The position numbers were made by a program, and so were the translations under genes. 64,000 nt of DNA from WHSW01 sp963846565 (GTDB lineage Bacteria > Actinomycetota > Thermoleophilia > Solirubrobacterales > 70-9): the NCBI GenBank assembly GCA_963846565.1, contig CAWJWL010000003.1:248001-312000 (forward strand), given 5' to 3'. This document shows positions 17,501 through 27,989 of this stretch, in pieces; positions within the stretch are counted from its first letter, which is position 1; every line of letters begins with the position of its first letter. Below the pieces are notes generated by a model, which made no database searches, was not told the DNA's origin, and saw only the letters and a list, made by a program, of their open reading frames with translations.

Positions 17501-19124
17501 GGGTGGCCAGCTGCCCGGCCACAAGGTGGACGACTACATCGCCCGGCTTCGCTTCTCGACCCCCGGCGTCGGCCTGATCTCACCGCCGCCGCACCACGAC
17601 ATCTACTCGATCGAGGACCTGAAGCAGCTGATCTACGACCTGCGGGCCGCGAACCCACGGGCCTCCGTGTCGGTCAAGCTCGCCTCCGAGGCCGGGGTCG
17701 GCACGGTTGCGGCCGGCGTCGCGAAGGCGGGGGCCGACCACGTGGTCATCGCCGGCCACGACGGTGGTACCGGCGCCTCGCCGCTCTCCTCGATCCAGGC
17801 CGCCGGGGTCCCGTGGGAGATCGGCCTCGCGGAAACGCAACAGACGCTGCTGCGCAACGACCTCCGCTCGCGGATTATCGTGCAGGTCGACGGCGGCATG
17901 CGGACCGGGCGCGACGTGGTGATCGGCGCTTTGCTCGGGGCCGAGGAGTTCGGCTTCGCCACCGCCCCCCTGATCGCGGTCGGCTGCATCATGATGCGCG
18001 TCTGCCACCTGAACACCTGCCCGGTGGGGATCGCGACCCAGGATCCGGAGCTGCGGCGGCGGTTTGCCGGGACCCCGGAGCAGGTCGTCGACTACCTCGT
18101 CATGGTCGCGGAGGAGGTGCGCGCACTCCTCGCCTCGCTCGGCGCCGAGAAGCTGGAGGACATCGTCGGCCGGGTCGAGCTGCTGGACCCCGAGCTCGAG
18201 ACCCAGAGCCCGAAGGCGGCCTCGATCGACCTCCGAGATCTGCTCGAGGTCCCCGACAACGTCGGCGAGGACGATTCCCGCCACCAGACCCGCAAGCCGG
18301 AGCCGTTCGCACCCACCTTCGACGAGCGCGAGCTGCTCGCCGCCGCGCGCCCGGCGCTCGACCGCTCGCAGAAGGTGAAGATCGAACGCGAGCTGGCCAA
18401 CGTCGACCGCGCCGTCGGCGGCCGCCTCTCCTACGAGGTGGTCCGCCGCCACGGTCACGCCGGCCTCCCCGCCGACGCGATCTCCGTCGCCCTGCGTGGC
18501 TCGGCCGGGCAGAGCTTCGGCGCCTGGCTCGCCCCCGGGATCACGCTCGCGCTCGAGGGCGAGGCGAACGACTACGTGGGCAAGGGCCTCTCGGGAGGAA
18601 TCCTCTCGATCCGCCCGCCCGACGGTACGACCTACGACGCGGCCGAGAACGTGATCGTCGGCAACGTCGTCCTCTACGGGGCGACCGACGGGCGCGCGTT
18701 CTTCTCCGGCCTCGCGGGCGAACGCTTTGCGGTCCGCAACTCGGGCGCGCAGGCGGTCGTCGAGGGCGTCGGCGAGCACTGCTGCGAGTACATGACCGGC
18801 GGCCGCGTCGTCGTTCTCGGCCCGACCGGGCGGAACTTCGCCGCCGGGATGAGCGGCGGGGTCGCGTACGTCTTCGACCCGAACGGGCGGCTGCCGGAGC
18901 GGATCAACGCCGAGCTCGTCGACATCCAGTCGCTGACCGGGCGCGAGGCCGTGCACGTGCACGGGCTCGTCTCCGAACACGAGGTGAGGACCGGCTCGAA
19001 GCTCGCCGCAAAATTACTCGCCGACTGGGAGCGCAGCCTGGCCGCCTTCGTACGCGTGATCCCGCGCGAGTACGCGCGCATCCTCGCCGAACGCGAGGAC
19101 AAGCTCCGCCGGGTGCCGGTCTAG
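14577..19124 (+). CDS. gltB: Glutamate synthase (NADPH) large subunit
   Basis: A 1515-residue GOGAT alpha chain. A short propeptide ends before Cys18 (YEHDACGVAA), the amidotransferase nucleophile. The glutaminase domain has HSRFSTNTFPSW and AHNGEINTL. The FMN/synthase domain has GEGGEDERRY, SQGSKPGEGGQLPG and GHDGGTGASPLSS. The 3Fe-4S cysteines lie in CIMMRVCHLNTCPVGIA. The C-terminal GXGXG beta-helix follows (YVGKGLSGG; GATDGRAFFSG). It makes two glutamates from glutamine and 2-oxoglutarate with GltD, 13 bp downstream. Confidence 0.97.
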   Translation: MPTVPGGLYDPKYEHDACGVAAVARLDGVAIHDVVERALRALDDLEHRGAAGADPSSGDGAGILLALPHGFLRSRAGEFGAGEIPDPGRVALAMCFLPRDDARATEIAALLERTVAEHGGEPLGWRDVPTDTEHAGRTALEVAPDCRQLLIGAGPEVGDQDDFERRLFVIRRLVELEVGADVHFASFSSRTIVFKGMLTAPQLAGYFPDLRDPEMASALAVVHSRFSTNTFPSWELAHPHRFSAHNGEINTLLGNLAWMRAREAALRSEEIGEVLSRCLPLMDDGISDSAAFDRALELLLISGRSLAHALMMLIPMAHEGNPELPEELHGFYRYHASLLEPWDGPAALVTSDGRHVAATLDRNGLRPGRWLVTDDGWVVLGSEAGVLPFEAERVVKRGRLRPGHLFIVDTETGRVSDDLDAELEVARQQPYGQWHEEHSLRLEDLREHEISREHEPLRIRQLAFGYSQEDLRVLIGPAANDGAEPVGSMGNDAALAALSERDPSLFSYFKQRYAQVTNPPIDSVREQIVMSLEVRVGDSLNLLGETPEHANKLVLPHPVLRDEELSRIAHSTHPAIRAHTIDTTWPLAEGAEGIAEALRRICREADEAHADGATVLILSDRAVSAERVPIPSLLALGTVHHHLVRAGIRLDASIIVESGEPREVHHLACLIGYGASAVNPYLMIDSVSDLSGRAELDPGITDALARDQLIAAMRKGLLKVISKIGIATISSYCGAQVFEAVGLDRDLVERHFTGTPSSVGGVGLPVLAEEALERHARAYPGAHGRVLPEHVEDSLLPAAHAALLPQGGLYAWRRDGERHAWDPSTIATLQRSVRSNGGGRDSYEEFSRRVNEENGALGVLRGLLRVRDSGESLPIESVEPAAQIVRRFVTGGMSLGALSPEAHETLAVAMNRIGGMSNSGEGGEDERRYVRDPNGDLRMSRIKQVASGRFGVTAHYLSQANQIQIKISQGSKPGEGGQLPGHKVDDYIARLRFSTPGVGLISPPPHHDIYSIEDLKQLIYDLRAANPRASVSVKLASEAGVGTVAAGVAKAGADHVVIAGHDGGTGASPLSSIQAAGVPWEIGLAETQQTLLRNDLRSRIIVQVDGGMRTGRDVVIGALLGAEEFGFATAPLIAVGCIMMRVCHLNTCPVGIATQDPELRRRFAGTPEQVVDYLVMVAEEVRALLASLGAEKLEDIVGRVELLDPELETQSPKAASIDLRDLLEVPDNVGEDDSRHQTRKPEPFAPTFDERELLAAARPALDRSQKVKIERELANVDRAVGGRLSYEVVRRHGHAGLPADAISVALRGSAGQSFGAWLAPGITLALEGEANDYVGKGLSGGILSIRPPDGTTYDAAENVIVGNVVLYGATDGRAFFSGLAGERFAVRNSGAQAVVEGVGEHCCEYMTGGRVVVLGPTGRNFAAGMSGGVAYVFDPNGRLPERINAELVDIQSLTGREAVHVHGLVSEHEVRTGSKLAAKLLADWERSLAAFVRVIPREYARILAEREDKLRRVPV

Positions 19125-19137
19125 TGGGCGTTCACTG

Positions 19138-20574
19138 ATGAGCCGAGACCCGCGCGCATTCATGGAGTGGACCCGTGTCCCGGATCCGGAACGGGACCCG
19201 GCGACCAGAGTCCGCGACTACCGCGAGATCTTCGGCACCCTGCCCAACGACGAGCTCCGCCACCAGGGCGCCCGGTGCATGGACTGCGGCGTGCCGTTCT
19301 GCAACGACGCCTGTCCGCTCGGCAACCTGATCCCGGACTGGAACGACCTCGTCCGCCGCGACGACTGGGCCTCGGCGATCGGCCAGCTGCACGCCACCAA
19401 CAACTTCCCGGAGTTCACCGGGCTGATCTGCCCGGCGCCGTGCGAGTCGGCGTGCGTGCTCGACATCGCCGACGACCCGGTGATGATCAAGCAGATCGAG
19501 TACGCGATCGTCCACCGCGCGTTCGAGGAGGGGTGGATCACGCCCCAGCCGCCGATCTCACGGACCGGCAGGACGGTAGGCGTGATCGGCTCGGGGCCCG
19601 CGGGGATGGCCGTCGCGGCAGAGCTGAACCAGGTCGGGCACCAGGTGACGGTCTACGAGCGCGACGAGTCGGTCGGCGGGCTGATGCGGTTCGGCGTTCC
19701 CGATGCGAAGCTCGAGAAGTGGATGATCGACCGCCGCGCCGAGCTGCTCGAAGCGGAGGGCGTCAGCTGGGAGTGCGGCGTCGATGTCGGCAAGGACGTT
19801 TCGACCGAGGAGCTCCGGGACCGCCACGACGCGCTCGTGGTGGCGATCGGCTCGCGGGTCGAGCGTGACTTCGAGGCGCCGGGGCGGAAGCTGACCGGCG
19901 TCCACTTCGCGATGGACTACCTCTATCAGCGAAATCGCTGGGTCGCGCGCAGCGAGGGGCGCCCCGCTCCCGAGCCGGAGCCGGCCGCGGAGATCAGTGC
20001 CGCCGGCAAGCACGTGGTCGTGATCGGTGGGGGCGACACCGGCATGGATTGCATCTCGAACGCCAACCGCGAGGGCGCCCTGAGCGCGACGCTGCTCGAC
20101 GTCTACCCGGAGGTTCCGCCCGACGGCCGCTACGACGACACGCCCTGGCCCCTGTCGCCGAAGCGCTCCGTGACGACCTACGCCCTCGACGAGGGCGGCG
20201 AGCGGCGTTTCGGGCATCAGGTCCTGGAGCTGCGAGGCGAGGGTTCGGTGGACGCGGTCCGCGCTCGCCGCGTGACCGGGAACTCCTCGCGCACGCTCGA
20301 GCCCGTCGCGGGCAGCGAGCTCGAGCTGGAGGCGGAGCTCGTCCTGATCGCAATCGGGTTCCTGCACCCTGAGCGCGAGGGTCCGATCGACGAGCTCGGC
20401 CTCGAGCTCGACCGGCGCGGGAACGTCGTCGCGCGCACATACGAGACCTCGACCGAGGGCGTCTACGCCGCGGGCGACGCCCGCGTCGGCCAGTCGCTCG
20501 TGGTCACCGCGATCGCCGAGGGCCGCCGCTGCGCCAGGATCGTGGACCGGGCCCTGCGCGCGCCAAACGCCTGA
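19138..20574 (+). CDS. gltD: Glutamate synthase small subunit
   Basis: A 478-residue FAD/NADPH protein that passes electrons to GltB. The N-terminal Fe-S cysteines are in RCMDCGVPFCNDACPLGN and ICPAPCESACVL. The FAD site is VGVIGSGPAGMAVAAEL and the NADPH site VVVIGGGDTGMDC. The C-terminal GVYAAGDARVGQSLVV is the second FAD contact. The gene follows gltB by 13 bp and the pair is most likely one operon. Confidence 0.97.
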   Translation: MSRDPRAFMEWTRVPDPERDPATRVRDYREIFGTLPNDELRHQGARCMDCGVPFCNDACPLGNLIPDWNDLVRRDDWASAIGQLHATNNFPEFTGLICPAPCESACVLDIADDPVMIKQIEYAIVHRAFEEGWITPQPPISRTGRTVGVIGSGPAGMAVAAELNQVGHQVTVYERDESVGGLMRFGVPDAKLEKWMIDRRAELLEAEGVSWECGVDVGKDVSTEELRDRHDALVVAIGSRVERDFEAPGRKLTGVHFAMDYLYQRNRWVARSEGRPAPEPEPAAEISAAGKHVVVIGGGDTGMDCISNANREGALSATLLDVYPEVPPDGRYDDTPWPLSPKRSVTTYALDEGGERRFGHQVLELRGEGSVDAVRARRVTGNSSRTLEPVAGSELELEAELVLIAIGFLHPEREGPIDELGLELDRRGNVVARTYETSTEGVYAAGDARVGQSLVVTAIAEGRRCARIVDRALRAPNA

Positions 20575-20580
20575 GTCGTC

Positions 20581-20624
20581 CTTCAGCCAACCCGGCCGTC
20601 CCGGACGCGAGCGGAGGGCCCGGG
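20581..20624 (-). repeat. Dispersed ~45-bp element, copy 2 (after gltD)
   Basis: On the minus strand the core reads CCTCCGCTCGCGTCCGGGA followed by CCGGGTTGGCTGAAGG, close to the copy in panD. It begins 7 bp after the gltD stop and is the only copy of the five found outside a reading frame. Confidence 0.65.
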
Positions 20625-20653
20625 GGTCGCCCGGCCCCCTGGCCGTCCAAAGG

Positions 20654-20699
20654 CAAACGTCCCTTACACCCCCCTATCCGGGGGCGTACGGGACGTTTG
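20654..20699 (+). terminator. Long GC-rich hairpin after gltD
   Basis: CAAACGTCCC (20654-20663) pairs with GGGACGTTTG (20690-20699), and inside it CCCCC pairs with GGGGG around CTATCC. It lies between the convergent gltD and acetyltransferase genes and probably stops transcription from both sides, although there is no T-tract. Its right arm is part of the tandem repeat at 20681-20742. Confidence 0.55.
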
Positions 20700-20742
20700 G
20701 TGGTCGATCTCGGGGCGTACGGGACGTTTGGTGGTCGATCTC
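20681..20742 (+). repeat. Two perfect 31-bp tandem repeats
   Basis: The unit (20681-20711 and 20712-20742) starts GGGGCGTACGGGACGTTTGG and ends TGGTCGATCTC. A third partial unit begins at 20743. Each copy carries the GGGACGTTTG arm that can pair with the single CAAACGTCCC at 20654, so alternative hairpins are possible. Confidence 0.85.
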
Positions 20743-20821
20743 GGGGCGACCCCGATCCCGCCGCTCTGCAGATCACGGGCGACGATCGCGTACCTGCCGG
20801 CGCGATCTGGGCGCGCGGGCC

Positions 20822-21418
20822 TCACTCCTTCGAGGGCTTGAACTCGATCTCTCGGATCACCTTCGCCGGCGCGCCGGCGGCGATCGAGCCGGCCGGGATG
20901 CTCTTGGTGACCACCGAGTTCGAGCCGATCACGGACCGGTCCCCGATCTCGACCCCGCCCATGACGACGCAGTTGACCCCGAACCAGACGTTCGACCCGA
21001 TCTTCACCGGCCCGCGCGGCTTGAATCCCTGCCAGGTGATCGGCACGTCCGGGTCGTCGTAGCGATGGTCCGCGTCGCCGACGAAGCATCCATTCGCGAA
21101 CATCACGTGGTCGCCGATCTCGATCCGCTCGGCGGCGGCGAGCATCACGTTGCGGTTGAGGAAGCACCCGGAGCCAATCGAGATCTCCGCCTCGGGCCCG
21201 AGGGTGAGCCAGCATCCGGGCTCGAACAGAGTCCCCTCCCCCACCCGCAAGCGCCCGGACTCGAGTGCTTCCAGCACCTCGCCCTCGATCGGATGGCGGG
21301 CGTAGGCCCCGGCCTGCGCCATCGCGCGGTTGATCCGCCAGCGTCGGCGGAGTCGACGGTTGCGGTCATACCAGCGCCGCTTCGCCCACCAGGTTCGCCA
21401 CTCGCCGAGGTCGGCCAT
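20822..21418 (-). CDS. Left-handed beta-helix acyltransferase (maltose/galactoside acetyltransferase-like)
   Basis: A 198-residue hexapeptide-repeat protein. Repeats begin near residue 75 (PEAEISIGSGCFLNRNVML, RIEIGDHVMFANG) and continue through VKIGSNVWFGVNCVVMGGVEIGD and SVIGSNSVVTKSIPAGSIAAGAPAK, the usual C-terminal block of CoA-dependent sugar O-acetyltransferases. The catalytic His is likely in VGDADHRYDDPD. The N-terminal ~45 residues are very basic (WWAKRRWYDRNRRLRRRWR), which could associate with membranes. Acceptor unknown; cell-surface polysaccharide is a guess. Confidence 0.82.
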   Translation of the reverse strand: MADLGEWRTWWAKRRWYDRNRRLRRRWRINRAMAQAGAYARHPIEGEVLEALESGRLRVGEGTLFEPGCWLTLGPEAEISIGSGCFLNRNVMLAAAERIEIGDHVMFANGCFVGDADHRYDDPDVPITWQGFKPRGPVKIGSNVWFGVNCVVMGGVEIGDRSVIGSNSVVTKSIPAGSIAAGAPAKVIREIEFKPSKE

Positions 21419-21527
21419 CCGCGCCGGACCTTCTCAGATCCTGGTAAGCCGCGCGCGCAAGGGCTGTCCCGCCGGCAGGACCGCAGGGGAATCGGGCGAA
21501 TTGCAGGGATATCGTGGGGGGTTGCTG

Positions 21528-22172
21528 ATGCCTGGATCCGACCGAACGACGCCCGGGGAGGGAACCGACCCGGCCGAGGAGCTGGAGTGGGCGGCCGACC
21601 GGCTGCGGAGCGAAGTCGTCGGCAGCCTCGTGGCGGAGGGCGAGCGGCTCTGGCGCCGGCTCGCCGAGGCCCACGAGGGCGCCGAGAACCGCGTCGAGAA
21701 GCACCTCACCGGGGTCGAGCAGGAGGTGACGGCCCGGCTCGATGCGCGCTTCGACGGCGAGGCGGCGAAGCTCGCCGAGTACGCCCGCGAGCTCGAGGAG
21801 CTCTCGCAGCGCCGGCTCGAGACCCACGCGGCCGCTCTGACCGAGTCGGTGGCCGAGCGCGCCGGCGAGGTCCTCGCCGCCGAGGTCGCCCGCATCCGCT
21901 CAGAGACGTCGGAGCAGCTCGCCGGACACGCCCGCGAAGTGGTCGAGCTTGCCCGGGTCGCGCGCGCCGCGGAGGCCGAGCGCGAGAAGCGGCTCGCCCA
22001 TGGGCTCGCGATGATCGACGAACGCGGCACCGCCGCCCTCGCCGAGCGGTTCGCAGCGCTCGAGGAGTTTGCCCGCGAGCTGGCCGAGGAGATCGAGGGG
22101 CGCCTGCGACCGCGGCCGCTCGACATCCCGCGCCCCGGCTCGAACGGACAGACGCGCCTCGAGCGGCCCTGA
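21528..22172 (+). CDS. Coiled-coil protein of unknown function
   Basis: A 214-residue, Ala/Glu/Arg-rich protein with heptad-like spacing over nearly its full length (EKHLTGVEQEVTARL; LEELSQRRLETHAAALTESV; AREVVELARVARAAEAE). No signal peptide, membrane segment or catalytic motif is visible. It could be a cytoplasmic scaffold or a DivIVA/apolipoprotein-like helical protein. A G-run precedes the ATG at 21528. It is divergent from the acetyltransferase and convergent with the sortase operon. Confidence 0.65.
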   Translation: MPGSDRTTPGEGTDPAEELEWAADRLRSEVVGSLVAEGERLWRRLAEAHEGAENRVEKHLTGVEQEVTARLDARFDGEAAKLAEYARELEELSQRRLETHAAALTESVAERAGEVLAAEVARIRSETSEQLAGHAREVVELARVARAAEAEREKRLAHGLAMIDERGTAALAERFAALEEFARELAEEIEGRLRPRPLDIPRPGSNGQTRLERP

Positions 22173-22188
22173 ACCGCGCTCGGAGGCG

Positions 22189-23097
22189 TCAGGAGTCCAC
22201 CGGCCGAGCGAAGACGACGAACCGCTGCTCGTCGGAGAAGAGCGGGTGACAGGTGGTGAGCACGAGGCGCTCGGAGCGTGTCGGCCCGGCAACCCAGTAC
22301 TCGTCGGGCTCCACCACCATCGACTTCGTCACCTCGTAGTCGAAGCGCCCGTACGGCATCGAGGCAACGATCCGGTCCCCGGCGTCGAGTTCGTCGAGGC
22401 GCCGGAACGGGGCCAGGTACGTGGTCCGATGTCCGGCGATCGCGACCGTGGTGCCCTCTCCGGGGAGAGCCGTCTCCGCGAAATGACCGGGGCCCTTGCG
22501 CAGGCTGACGTCGCCGGCCCCCTCGACGATCACCTGGGCCGTCTCGATCGCGGGAATCTCGATCCGGCCGAGCGGATCGCCGAGCCCGGTCCGCCGACGG
22601 AGCTCCGCCGCGGCGAGGGCATCCCGTTCCGCGCGAGGCGCCGGGTCGGGATCGGGTGCGACCGCGGGCCAGCGCCGCTCGAGCGCGTCGAGACCCTGCC
22701 GGAGCTCCGACTGCGAGTGGCTCGCCGCGACCGCGGACAGCGGCTCCTGCCAGAGCGCCGTTACCCCGAGGTCGATGGCGACGACGGCCGCCGCGGTCGC
22801 CACGGCGGTCGCGGAGACGTCGAGGCTCCGCGCCAGGGCGCCCCCGCCGACGGGCTGCGGCGCCGAGATCGGGAAGTCGAAGTAGCGGACCGAGGCGGGC
22901 GCGTTGGCCACCGCCCAGCGCTCCCGCGCGGCTGCGAGCAGCTCGCCGGGCGCGACCCCCCCGCTGCGCAGCAGCTGATGCTCGAGCGACTCGTCACCGG
23001 CGCGCCAGCGCGCGAGCAGCATGCGACGTCGCGAGACCAGGCCGAGGCGCGCCGCGGAGACCGCGAGCGAGCGCTCCGCGAGAACGTCAGGCGCCAT
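22189..23097 (-). CDS. Sortase (class E/D-like)
   Basis: A 302-residue protein whose C-terminal ~130 residues are a sortase domain. It has GRIEIPAIETAQVIVEG, the catalytic His in AIAGHRTTYLAPF, and the catalytic Cys in LVLTTCHPLFSDEQRFVVFA with the downstream Arg. A hydrophobic segment around ~95-115 (VSATAVATAAAVVAIDLGV) is the likely membrane anchor. The first ~90 residues are an extra N-terminal region not usual for sortases. The start overlaps the end of the LPSTG substrate gene by 11 bp, so the two are co-translated. Confidence 0.88.
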   Translation of the reverse strand: MAPDVLAERSLAVSAARLGLVSRRRMLLARWRAGDESLEHQLLRSGGVAPGELLAAARERWAVANAPASVRYFDFPISAPQPVGGGALARSLDVSATAVATAAAVVAIDLGVTALWQEPLSAVAASHSQSELRQGLDALERRWPAVAPDPDPAPRAERDALAAAELRRRTGLGDPLGRIEIPAIETAQVIVEGAGDVSLRKGPGHFAETALPGEGTTVAIAGHRTTYLAPFRRLDELDAGDRIVASMPYGRFDYEVTKSMVVEPDEYWVAGPTRSERLVLTTCHPLFSDEQRFVVFARPVDS

Positions 23098-23407
23098 CCT
23101 CGCGCAGCCTCCGGGCCGCGAAGCGCAGCCCGAGGCTGAGCGCGATCATCGCGACGAGGATGCCGGCGAGCACGACGAGCGGAGATCCGGTGCTCGGCAG
23201 GTCGCTGTCGGGCGCCGGAGTGGGTGCGGTATTCGAGTCCGCCGGCCCGTCGTCGGGAAGCGGCACCGGGTCGGAGGGCTCGGCCTCGGTGCCCGACCCG
23301 CCGTTCTGCGCGAGCGCGCCCGGCGCGAAGGCGGCCGTGAGCGTGAGGGCGACGAGCAGCACGCCCGCGGCCCGCAGATAGCGCTCGCCTCTCCCTCTCA
23401 ATCGCAT
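23087..23407 (-). CDS. Small LPxTG-anchored surface protein (sortase substrate)
   Basis: A 106-residue exported protein. A signal peptide occupies ~1-33 (RYLRAAGVLLVALTLTAAFA, cleavage after ALA). A short acidic, Pro-rich linker of ~35 residues follows, then LPSTG at 70-74, a hydrophobic segment (VVLAGILVAMIALSLGL) and a basic tail (RFAARRLRED): the complete cell-wall sorting signal. The exposed part is too short to fold by itself, so it may be a wall-anchored stalk, a pilin-like subunit or a sortase partner. It sits directly upstream of the sortase. Confidence 0.83.
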   Translation of the reverse strand: MRLRGRGERYLRAAGVLLVALTLTAAFAPGALAQNGGSGTEAEPSDPVPLPDDGPADSNTAPTPAPDSDLPSTGSPLVVLAGILVAMIALSLGLRFAARRLREDGA

Positions 23408-23555
23408 CGCCCCGAGGCAATGACTACCTCAAAACGGGTAACCCCTTCTCCACGGGCGCCCGTTTGCAAGCGAGCTTGCGCCGGTGGCCCAGTCCTCGCG
23501 GGCGATGCAAGGGCCGTCCGGGGGTTGGTGCCCAGCCCGCGAGAGAGATATCTGT

Positions 23556-26544
<2,989 letters not shown>

Positions 26545-26565
26545 GAGCGAATCAGTTTACGAGAA

Positions 26566-26579
26566 CGAACGGATGTTCG
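26566..26579 (-). promoter_or_regulatory. LexA-binding SOS box upstream of uvrA
   Basis: CGAAC-GGAT-GTTCG is a perfect 5+4+5 match to the Gram-positive/actinobacterial LexA box (CGAAC-N4-GTTCG). It lies 22 bp upstream of the uvrA GTG. uvrA is a classical SOS gene in actinobacteria, so DNA-damage induction is expected. Confidence 0.8.
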
Positions 26580-26692
26580 GTCCGCCCAGCACCGGAGCGC
26601 CGCCCGACTCGGTGAAGATTGCCTCCGCCGTTGCCACGCGGGATGCTGATGTCGTCGGCTGTTCTGAACGTCGACGAGTTGCCGTGCGGCGG

Positions 26693-27239
26693 TTACTTGC
26701 CGGCCAGCGCGAGGACGCTGTCGACGATCTCGCCGGGATTCTCGAGCTCGAAGTCCTCGGCCAACTCGGTCTCGATCGCCTCGCGGGAGGCGCCCGTCGA
26801 GGGCCAGGTTCATCGCCACGAGGCGCGCCCCGGCCTCGTCGGAGGACTTCGCCCCGCCGTTGGCAGCGGCGGGCGGCGTCCCCTCGTCGGGCGGCGGGCT
26901 CGGCTCGGGGACGATGGCGGGTTCCGGGTGCGGCTCCGGCGCGGGCGCGGGCTCCGGTACCGGGGGCGGAGCCGGCTCTGGCACCGGTGGCGGCTCGGGC
27001 TCGGGGACGACGACGGGGCCGGGCTCGACCTCGGCCTTGCCGCCGAGCTTGCCCTGCAGGTCGTCGAAGGCGGCGCGCACGGCCTCGAGCCGTTCGCGGC
27101 TCTCCTTCTCGGCGGTCTCGCGGATCCGCTTCGCCTCCGCCTCGGCGTCGCGAACGATCTTCGCGGCACGATCCTCGGCCTCCGCGACGATCGCTCGGAC
27201 CCGCTCGGCAACGTCGTTGACGATCTCCTCTGCCTTCAC
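26693..27239 (-). CDS. Coiled-coil protein with VPEP-type proline-rich linker, with a frameshift
   Basis: The N-terminal ~75 residues are an Ala/Glu/Arg coiled coil (VAERVRAIVAEAEDRAAKIV; EAEAKRIRETAEKESRERL), similar to the stalk of ATP-synthase b or DivIVA-like proteins. A Pro/Glu linker with repeats of PEPxPPPVPEPAP follows (~85-140). A conserved-looking helical end (ARLVAMNLALDG, then ASREAIETELAEDFELEN) becomes readable only after removing one G near 26797. The repaired length is ~181 residues. The start is GTG at 27239. It lies between the M14 peptidase and uvrA; no function can be assigned. Confidence 0.6.
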
Positions 27240-27249
27240 GGCTCCCAGA

Positions 27250-27893
27250 TTACCCGCCGCGGGGATCGCGCGCGAGGGTTGCGACGCGCGCGCGCGTGGC
27301 GGCGGACCTCCTTCGCACCCGGTGGGCGCGCCGAGAACTCGACCACGAACGCCGTCGTGCCGAAGGCATGGTCGAGCCAGCCGACCGCACTCCCGGGGTA
27401 GTAGCCATCGCAGTCGCGCCGCGCATCGTGGTGGGCGATCCGGGCGTAACGACGCGCGACCGCCCCGCGCTCGTCGCAGCGGAACGAGCGTCGCGCCCCA
27501 CGGCTGGTGGTACCAGATCGAGAGATCGAACCGGACCCGCCGCGCGAGCTCGCGGACCGCCCGCGACTCGGGCTCCGAGAACGCGTGCGGCCCGGACTCG
27601 TAGCCTCCGTCGAGGTTCGGGTCGAAGTCGAAGCCGAAGTTCCGGTTGAGGTCGACGCCGTGGGCGTTGCCGCGGGTGCCGGCGGCGAGCCCGTCGGGGT
27701 TGACGGCGCGCACCAGCCAGAGGTCGACGCTTCCGAGGCGCTCCGCGTAGCGCTCGTGAAGCCGGGCGATCACGGCGTGACCGGCGGGCTCGTCGCCATG
27801 GACCGAGCCGACGACGAGGACCTTGCGCTCGGACTCGGGATCACCGATGCGCTCGGCCCGTATCGCCCGGTCCTCGACCGACCGGCCGAGCAC
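27250..27893 (-). CDS. M14-family zinc carboxypeptidase/amidase, with a frameshift
   Basis: A secreted MpaA/succinylglutamate-desuccinylase-like M14 peptidase. The zinc ligands are in VGSVHGDEPAGH (HxxE) and IWYHQPWG; Arg/Asn substrate contacts are in VDLNRNFGFD; the catalytic Glu is likely in TTAFVVEFSA. One base must be removed near 27478-27481 to join the two halves. A second change at the (CG)n run near 27285-27300 would give a natural end. Codons upstream of 27893 read as a signal-peptide-like stretch (ALVAVAVAFPALAAGG) but lack a start codon in frame, so the true start is probably nearer to 27985. Confidence 0.72.
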
Positions 27894-27989
27894 CTCGTCG
27901 CCCGGACCGCCGGCGGCGAGCGCCGGGAACGCGACCGCGACAGCTACGAGGGCGGCCGCCGTGCCAGATTCGCAGGCGCTCGGCCGTGC

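Noticed and set aside
15704..19138. An 1144-codon open frame overlapping gltB
   Set aside because: It is an off-frame shadow of a high-GC gene, with Arg/Pro-rich nonsense composition.
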